Of a stretch of 19,207 bases of DNA, positions 14,793 through 19,207 are shown piece after piece. A program made the translations under genes and the position numbers. Numbering within the stretch: the stretch's first letter is position 1; each line of letters opens with the position of its first letter. The notes under the pieces are model-generated. The model saw only the letters and a program-made list of their open reading frames with translations. It searched no databases and was not told the DNA's origin. The DNA is from JAICLL01 sp035252155 (lineage in GTDB: Bacteria > Planctomycetota > Planctomycetia > Pirellulales > JAICIG01): contig DATFDL010000161.1 of NCBI GenBank assembly GCA_035252155.1, positions 1-19,207 of the forward strand, in the 5' to 3' direction.

Positions 14793-14941
14793 GTAGAAAC
14801 CGGACTCCGTTGTGCCAAAGTAGCCCCGGCACTCCGTGACGGGGACACGGTCGCCTTTGGCGACGGCTAGCCTCCGCCACGGAGTGTCGGAGCTACCGTG
14901 CGCTTCGCCGCAAGCGGAACGGCACGGAGTCCGTTCCCTAC
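14793..14941. repeat. Structured element with terminal and nested inverted repeats
   Basis: CGGACTCCGT (14801-14810) is perfectly inverted at 14924-14933, and the flanks extend it imperfectly out to GTAG/CTAC at both ends. Inside, 14821-14838 pairs with 14878-14895 over 18 positions with two mismatches or wobbles, including a perfect CACTCCGTG core. At the centre is the hairpin GTCGCC-TTT-GGCGAC (14850-14864). A further stem is CGCTT-CGCCGC-AAGCG. The element fills the DUF1592-DUF1552 gap and may be a MITE or a structured mRNA segment. One end recurs at 19017-19033. Confidence 0.65.
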
Positions 14942-17247
14942 AGACCTCGAACCAGTGTGCCGGTCACAATAACTTCTACCAACAAACGCCGAATATTGAA
15001 AGCATTGGCGGCGAACGACTGCCGCAATTGTTCGGGTCGGTCGAGTCCATAAGCCCGCACCGGTTGCTTAATGAAATAGTGAAACAATTGCTCGACAAAG
15101 GCCGCCTGCGTTTCTTGGCTGCCGGCCAGAAACGTGGCCAGCTCGCGGGCCCCGTGGAACTCGGCCTTTTGTCCCACCAGCGGCTGGTAGTACCCGCCGT
15201 CGTCGATCGGTTTGCCCTTCTCCTCGGTTCGGTATCGGCCCAGGGCGTCGTACTTTTCCAGCGAAAAGCCCAGCGGGTTGATCATCGTGTGGCAGCTTTG
15301 GCAAGCCGCCGGGCTGGTTTGCAGGGCGACGCGCTCGCGGGTGGTCATGTCGGGGTGCAGCTCGGGCGCCAGCGGCGCGCTGGCCTCGGGCGGCGGACGC
15401 AGTTGCCGCCCCAAGAGGCTCCGCACCACGAATACGCCCCGATGAATGGGCGAGCTGGTGGCCGTGTACGCGAAACGCGCCAACACCATCGGGTGCGACA
15501 AGATCCCTGCGCGCTGTGCGGGATCGAACGCTACTTTTTCAAACGGGGCGTTGGCCGGCCGATCGATGCCGTAGAGCGGCGCCAACCGCCCGTTCAGATA
15601 GATGTAGTCGGCCAGCAAGAGTTGCCGGAAATCGGACGATTCGCCCCAAACTACGCCGTCGAGGAACAGATCGAGCGAGGTGCGCAAATCGGCGGCCACG
15701 GCGGTATCGAACTGTGGAAACACTTCATGGTCTTTGGCCAGCTCGTCCATTTGGTCGAGCTTGAGCCATTGCTGAAAGAACTCGGAGAGCTTAGCCCGCG
15801 CGCGCGGGTCGCCGAGCATTCGCCCGGCCTGGGCGGCGACCTCATCGGGCGTATGCAGTTGACCGCTCGCGGCCGCTGCGCGCAGCGGAGCGTCGGGCAG
15901 CGAATCCCACAAGCCAAACGAAATACGCGCCGCCACGTCGTAGGCATCGCCGGCCGACGGCGTCTCACGATACAAGAACCGCGGCGATTTGAGCACTAGC
16001 AGCACCACACGTTTGACCGCCGCATCAAGGTCCGCCGCTCCGGCCAAATGTCGATCGACGAAGAACGCCTTTTGTTCGTCGGTCAGCGGGCGGCGAAAGG
16101 CGCGCTCGGCCAATCGGTGGCAAAACTCGCGCAGCTTGGCTTCGCGGTCAGCGGCGTCGGGCGCGCAGCCCGAAAGTTGCTTCAGATGTTCGACGACATA
16201 ACCCGCTGCTTCAATCGCGCCATAGGTGGTCGCCTGGTCCCAGGCCTTCGAGACGGAGCTGCCGCGCTCATAGCCCACACTGCGGTCGTCGGGCGGAAAC
16301 GCCGTCTGCACCACCAGCGTTTCGGGAAAACGATTCGGCGAGAGAAATCGGTCGGGCACGACCTCGGCCACGCGCCGCGGGCGCTTCCAGATGAGCGACA
16401 TCGAAGCGGCGGTCTCTTTGCCGTCTTTCGATTTGCGGAGCTCCAGCCGCAAGGGATACGCCCGAGCGCCCAGCAGATGAATCGTTTGGCGATACTCGAC
16501 GTCGCTGCCCGACTTCACCCAGGCGTCGATCAGCGGCTGCTGCGAATCGTTGAGCCAAAGCCGGGCCCCGTTCTCGGTCTTGATGGTGAACTCGTATTCG
16601 CCGCTTTCGGGCGCCAAGAGCGAGCCCTGCCAGCGAATGCTGAATTCTTTGGGGTCGATTTTGTCGGGCAGGGGGCCGGCCTCGCCGAAGGCGAAATCGA
16701 CCACGGCGTCGCGCCGTTCGAGCACCCGCTTGTCGCCGTTGAAATGTTTGGAATTGAAATATTCACCGTTCAGACCCCGCTGGTCGTCCCACTTGCCCGG
16801 CTCAGAGAAACCGGCGACAAGATCGGCGATGGCGTTGCGATACTGGCCCACCGTGAGCCTGGCCAGCTCGACGCGCGGTCCACCGCGGCGGGCCTGAGCC
16901 GCCTTCGAGTAAAATGAGTCGTAGACGTAGGCCGCCACCTTTTCGGCCTCCGGGCCGACGCAGGCCGCCGGATCGTCTTCGGGCATGGTCTCGACGATTA
17001 GCTTTGTCAGATCATCGAGCGGCCGGTCGCCGACCAGCGGCTTGGCGTACTGATCGAGCACGCCCTCGCCCGCCGCTCCGTGGCACTTGGCGCATTGCTG
17101 ACGATAGATCTGTTCGCCGGTAGTGGCGTCATCGGCCGAGGTTTCATTCGCCTGCGCGCTGTAGAACGCGAGCCCGCAGGCGCAAAGCAGTGGCCAAGGC
17201 AATCGCGTCACGATCATCAAGCCGGTTCCGCGAACAAGGTCTGGCAT
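14938..17247 (-). CDS. DUF1592-family cytochrome c protein with PA14 domain (planctomycete PSCyt type)
   Basis: 769 residues from an ATG at 17247; the ATG at 17217 (MIVTRLPWPLLCACGLAFYS) also gives a signal peptide and may be the true start. A c-type heme motif CAKCH (C52, C55, H56) is near the N-terminus and a second, CQSCH, lies near residue 648. Between them a PA14-like beta barrel (NGEYFNSKHFNGDKR ... GEYEFTIKTENGARLWLND, about 158-245) precedes the DUF1595/DUF1592/DUF1588/DUF1585 series (REFCHRLAERAFRRPL, RVVLLVLKSPRFLYRE, RAGILSHPMVLARFAYT, SPIHRGVFVVRSLLGR). An exported multi-domain heme protein of unknown function, commonly encoded before a DUF1552 partner, as here. Confidence 0.93.
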   Translation of the reverse strand: MPDLVRGTGLMIVTRLPWPLLCACGLAFYSAQANETSADDATTGEQIYRQQCAKCHGAAGEGVLDQYAKPLVGDRPLDDLTKLIVETMPEDDPAACVGPEAEKVAAYVYDSFYSKAAQARRGGPRVELARLTVGQYRNAIADLVAGFSEPGKWDDQRGLNGEYFNSKHFNGDKRVLERRDAVVDFAFGEAGPLPDKIDPKEFSIRWQGSLLAPESGEYEFTIKTENGARLWLNDSQQPLIDAWVKSGSDVEYRQTIHLLGARAYPLRLELRKSKDGKETAASMSLIWKRPRRVAEVVPDRFLSPNRFPETLVVQTAFPPDDRSVGYERGSSVSKAWDQATTYGAIEAAGYVVEHLKQLSGCAPDAADREAKLREFCHRLAERAFRRPLTDEQKAFFVDRHLAGAADLDAAVKRVVLLVLKSPRFLYRETPSAGDAYDVAARISFGLWDSLPDAPLRAAAASGQLHTPDEVAAQAGRMLGDPRARAKLSEFFQQWLKLDQMDELAKDHEVFPQFDTAVAADLRTSLDLFLDGVVWGESSDFRQLLLADYIYLNGRLAPLYGIDRPANAPFEKVAFDPAQRAGILSHPMVLARFAYTATSSPIHRGVFVVRSLLGRQLRPPPEASAPLAPELHPDMTTRERVALQTSPAACQSCHTMINPLGFSLEKYDALGRYRTEEKGKPIDDGGYYQPLVGQKAEFHGARELATFLAGSQETQAAFVEQLFHYFIKQPVRAYGLDRPEQLRQSFAANAFNIRRLLVEVIVTGTLVRGL

Positions 17248-17429
17248 GTTGCCCCGTGGCGGGCAAGGCAGTGGGTGGGACCGCCGTTCGCATCCAAACA
17301 GCGGCTTGTTTCAATTTATACCGGGGCGGTGCTTCCGTCCAGCGAAGCGGACCGCAATAGGCATGGACGGCTCCACAGTGGACGGTGCTACCCCAGGCTC
17401 AGTATCTTGTTGAACGGTGTCGGCGGCAA

Positions 17430-17461
17430 AGTACACTTCCTCTTCTCTTCTCTTCTGTTCC
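17430..17461. repeat. Left inverted repeat of the CHC2 cassette
   Basis: A 32-base pyrimidine-rich arm starting AGTACACTTCCTCTTCTCTT and ending TCTGTTCC. It is the inverted copy of 17805-17831 except for one extra TCTTC unit. Together the arms bound a 402-bp segment with a single gene. Confidence 0.8.
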
Positions 17462-17467
17462 AATTCC

Positions 17468-17782
17468 ATGCCGGGGGTCGATTTCGATTTGGTTCGCTCG
17501 CGCATTGCAATGGCACAGGTTCTGGACTTGATCGGCTTTGAGCCGGTCGACCGATCTGGCGATCAACTGCGCGGGCCGTGCCCCGTGCATCGATCAAGCT
17601 CGCCGTCGAGCCGGAGTTTCTCGGCGAATCTGGCAACGCATCGCTACCAATGTTTCAAGTGCGGCTCTGGCGGCGGTCAGCTTGAGCTGTGGGCTGCCGT
17701 GCGGGGAATCACGATCTATGAAGCGGCACTGGACCTTTGCGAGCGTCTTGGCGTAGACGTGCCGTGGATTCACCGCTGGTAA
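17468..17782 (+). CDS. Stand-alone CHC2 zinc-finger (DnaG primase-like zinc domain) protein
   Basis: 104 residues from the ATG at 17468; an upstream in-frame ATG at 17417 would be translated through the repeat arm and is rejected. Zinc ligands are C38, H41, C62 and C65 (RGPCPVHRSS, RYQCFKCGSG), the CHC2 pattern of the DnaG primase N-terminal domain, which binds single-stranded DNA. The start MPGVDFDLVRSRIAMAQVLD and the tail AALDLCERLGVDVPWI resemble small CHC2 proteins that I recall as numerous in planctomycetes. No primase catalytic (TOPRIM) domain is attached. It is bounded by inverted repeats, suggesting a DNA-binding role linked to mobility. Confidence 0.85.
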   Translation: MPGVDFDLVRSRIAMAQVLDLIGFEPVDRSGDQLRGPCPVHRSSSPSSRSFSANLATHRYQCFKCGSGGGQLELWAAVRGITIYEAALDLCERLGVDVPWIHRW

Positions 17783-17804
17783 CCGTTGGCGCGAGTACCG
17801 ATCG

Positions 17805-17831
17805 GGAACAGAAGAGAAGAGGAAGTGTACT
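17805..17831. repeat. Right inverted repeat of the CHC2 cassette
   Basis: A 27-base purine-rich arm, GGAACAGAAGAGAAGAGGAA followed by GTGTACT, inverse of the left arm at 17430-17461 minus one TCTTC unit. Confidence 0.8.
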
Positions 17832-17973
17832 CGAGGTCCGTGCGCAAATCCGTCCACCGCAAACCGTGGAGGACGACATTCTTTTCCCCCGCCGCAGTTT
17901 TACCTATACCAGACGGCTCAAAACAAACACCGGGTCGTAAAAATAAGCGCTTCCAGTAAGCTATGCTTGAGGT

Positions 17974-18252
17974 ATGCTCGATCCCGAAGAAATCGAATGC
18001 CATGCCGCGGCGGTCGTGGCCGACTGCCGGTCGCTCGCGCGCGACGAGGTTTGCCGGGCGATCCTCGTGCGCTGCCGCGAACTGCTGCAGCAGGGACTCG
18101 ATTTCGAGCTGGTGCTCGAAGTCGAACGCAGCGCGATGGAACAGTTGGGCATCGACTCGCGGTACTTCTTCGGCAAGCCCGAGCAGACCAAGGCAGAATT
18201 CATCCCACGCGCCACACGAGATCGCCTCGGGCGGCCTGGGCGCGCTGGCTAA
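17974..18252 (+). CDS. Small protein of unknown function
   Basis: 92 residues starting MLDPEEIECHAAAVVADCRS, mostly helical and acidic up to about residue 78 (LLQQGLDFELVLEVERSAME, FFGKPEQTKAEFIP). No family recognised. The last 17 residues (RATRDRLGRPGRAG) overlap the antisense 3' end of the convergent RraA-family gene by 53 bases and look like translated complement, so the natural end may have been extended by mutation. Starts 142 bp after the CHC2 cassette. Coding status is moderately supported by codon pattern only. Confidence 0.5.
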   Translation: MLDPEEIECHAAAVVADCRSLARDEVCRAILVRCRELLQQGLDFELVLEVERSAMEQLGIDSRYFFGKPEQTKAEFIPRATRDRLGRPGRAG

Positions 18253-18946
18253 GCTTGGCGACGACCGCCGCAAACTCGCGTCGGGCCTCCGACAAGCCCG
18301 CGGCCGACTTCGGGCCGCTGGAACGCACGTACCCCAGCACAATCTGCTCGGCCGCCACGAACTCTTCGGCCAAGCCCGCCACTTCGGCGGCCAGCGGAAG
18401 GGGAATGGCCGTCACGCCGTTGGCGTCGCCGTGCAGCAGGTCGCCTTGTTTGACCACCAGCCCGCCCACGCGCACCGGCATGCCGATGTGCAGAATGTGG
18501 CAGTAGGCGTGCGAGCAAATGGTGCTTGCGGTGAACACCGGGTAGTTCAAGGCCCGGACTTGCTCCAGATCGCGTCCGCCGCCCGAGGTGATCAGCCCGG
18601 CCGAGCCGAACGCCTGATAGGTGGAGCACATCACTTCGCCAAAGGTGGCGGCTACCGGCGGGTCGTCCAAATCTTGAAAGACCACCACCGCCGGTCCGGG
18701 CAGTTCGGCGAACGCGGCCACCTGGCGTTCCATGCTCCCATAGGCGTCGCCCGTGCCCGCCGGCGCGTCGCTCCGGAAACAGGCCGTGCTGGCGAAGCCG
18801 ACCATCGGCGGCAAGTGTGAAAAATTGGCGCGGACGCGTCCGTCCATATATCCGCGGTTGCGCGGGCAAAAATCAAACAGCTCGATCACGTTGCAGATGG
18901 TGGGCGTGTCGAAGCGGGCCAGCTTGGCGAGAATGTCGGGCGACAT
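18200..18946 (-). CDS. RraA family protein (HMG aldolase-like / former demethylmenaquinone methyltransferase-like)
   Basis: 248 residues from the ATG at 18946 (MSPDILAKLARFDTPTICNV); upstream residues to 19093 are translated from a dispersed repeat and are excluded. The family signature FGEVMCSTYQAFGSAGLITS followed by GGGRD carries E104 and R125-D126, the substrate- and metal-binding residues of class II HMG/CHA aldolases, and VKQGDLLHGDANGV is the second conserved loop. Proteins in this family are either divalent-metal aldolases of 4-hydroxy-4-methyl-2-oxoglutarate type or regulators of RNase E; the preserved RD favours an enzyme on a 2-oxo acid. It is convergent with the small gene at 17974. 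Confidence 0.88.
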   Translation of the reverse strand: MSPDILAKLARFDTPTICNVIELFDFCPRNRGYMDGRVRANFSHLPPMVGFASTACFRSDAPAGTGDAYGSMERQVAAFAELPGPAVVVFQDLDDPPVAATFGEVMCSTYQAFGSAGLITSGGGRDLEQVRALNYPVFTASTICSHAYCHILHIGMPVRVGGLVVKQGDLLHGDANGVTAIPLPLAAEVAGLAEEFVAAEQIVLGYVRSSGPKSAAGLSEARREFAAVVAKLSQRAQAARGDLVWRVG

Positions 18947-19016
18947 GGGTGAGAATCCGGGGTCTTCAAGATATACTTCGCGGGCGTCGATGATGCTTCC
19001 CCGCGGAAAGCGCGAT

Positions 19017-19033
19017 TCTGTAGGGAACGGACT
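19017..19033. repeat. Partial copy of the 14793-14941 element end
   Basis: TCTGTAGGGAACGGACT matches the reverse complement of 14928-14944 exactly over 17 bases. It lies just upstream of the RraA-family gene. Confidence 0.7.
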
Positions 19034-19128
19034 CGAACCGTATTGCCGGCGTCGTTTGTCAAAACCAATCTGACGGCGAACGCCCCAATGCATCCCGCGT
19101 GAAGTATAGTCGCGGCGAGCGCGGCGAG

Positions 19129-19207
19129 CTACGCCTCGGTGGGCGCCAGGGCCAATTGCTTGAGCGATTCGAGACTGGCCAGCACGTCGTCGCGCGAGAT
19201 CTCTCGC
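19129..19207 (-). CDS. C-terminus of an unidentified protein (runs off right edge)
   Basis: The minus strand is open from the window edge to a TAG at 19129-19131 and reads EISRDDVLASLESLKQLALA followed by PTEA. The short helix-like tail is protein-like, and ISRDDVLA is reminiscent of the C-terminal part of DUF433-type antitoxins, but 25 residues are too few to assign. It would be upstream of, and co-directional with, the RraA-family gene. Confidence 0.4.
   Translation of the reverse strand, partial: REISRDDVLASLESLKQLALAPTEA

Larger units (their letters stand above)
17430..17831. mobile_element. Putative non-autonomous cassette carrying a CHC2 zinc-finger gene
   Basis: Long inverted repeats (27 and 32 bases) enclose one small plus-strand gene that starts six bases after the left arm and ends 22 bases before the right arm. 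No transposase is present and no clear target-site duplication is seen outside the arms (left flank ends CGGCGGCAA, right flank begins CGAGGTCCG). The tight fit of repeats to gene suggests a mobilised unit or a gene framed by regulatory or recombination sites. Confidence 0.55.

Noticed and set aside
17430..17831. Complete insertion sequence
   Set aside because: Inverted repeats are present but no transposase or catalytic triad is encoded, and no target-site duplication is seen. I therefore call it only a putative non-autonomous cassette.
18947..19093. N-terminal extension of the RraA-family ORF
   Set aside because: Part of it is translated from the dispersed repeat at 19017-19033, and family homology begins at the internal Met at 18946.

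Overview
The window reads as a chromosomal segment of a planctomycete, probably from the Pirellulales/Gemmatales side of the phylum. I infer this from the gene content: a paired DUF1592-type cytochrome c protein and a Tat-exported DUF1552 protein, a DUF2007/zinc-ribbon membrane protein, a small CHC2 zinc-finger protein, a membrane peptide with the typical RRFQFSLWTLL start, and many palindromic intergenic repeats. GC content is high throughout and most short ORFs are shadows. I see no tRNA, rRNA or CRISPR array.

Layout. Positions 1-4536 (minus strand) hold an aerobic respiration block in transcription order: ctaB (heme O synthase), a cupredoxin lipoprotein, ctaD (oxidase subunit I) and subunit III, which runs off the left edge. 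No subunit II is visible. A divergent Rrf2-type regulator (4648-5088) shares a 111-bp promoter region with ctaB. Positions 5139-6385 are a gene graveyard: an alpha/beta hydrolase truncated and fused in frame to a SnoaL-like fragment, followed out of frame by the last part of a sigma factor. An intact-looking mazEF module follows (6498-7063), then about 470 bp of repeats and hairpins.

Positions 7535-8167 (minus) encode a DUF2007 + double zinc-ribbon + tail-anchor protein. At 8330-10640 (plus) a deoxyhypusine-synthase-like protein precedes a PfkB/RfaE-like sugar kinase. A DEAD-box RNA helicase (10790-12094, minus) follows, then a small membrane peptide and a second toxin-antitoxin pair in toxin-first order (12525-13317). 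The DUF1592 and DUF1552 genes (13428-17247, minus) form a likely operon interrupted by a nested palindromic element. A 402-bp cassette (17430-17831) carries one CHC2 zinc-finger gene between long inverted repeats. The right end holds a small unknown gene that overlaps an RraA-family gene tail to tail, and the last codons of another minus-strand gene.

The strongest leads are the inverted-repeat-bounded CHC2 cassette, the loss of the K-channel lysine in the oxidase, the three-gene deletion scar upstream of mazEF, the DHS-like/sugar-kinase pair, and several intergenic elements with nested inverted repeats. All functional statements come from motif recognition by eye; no database search was run.
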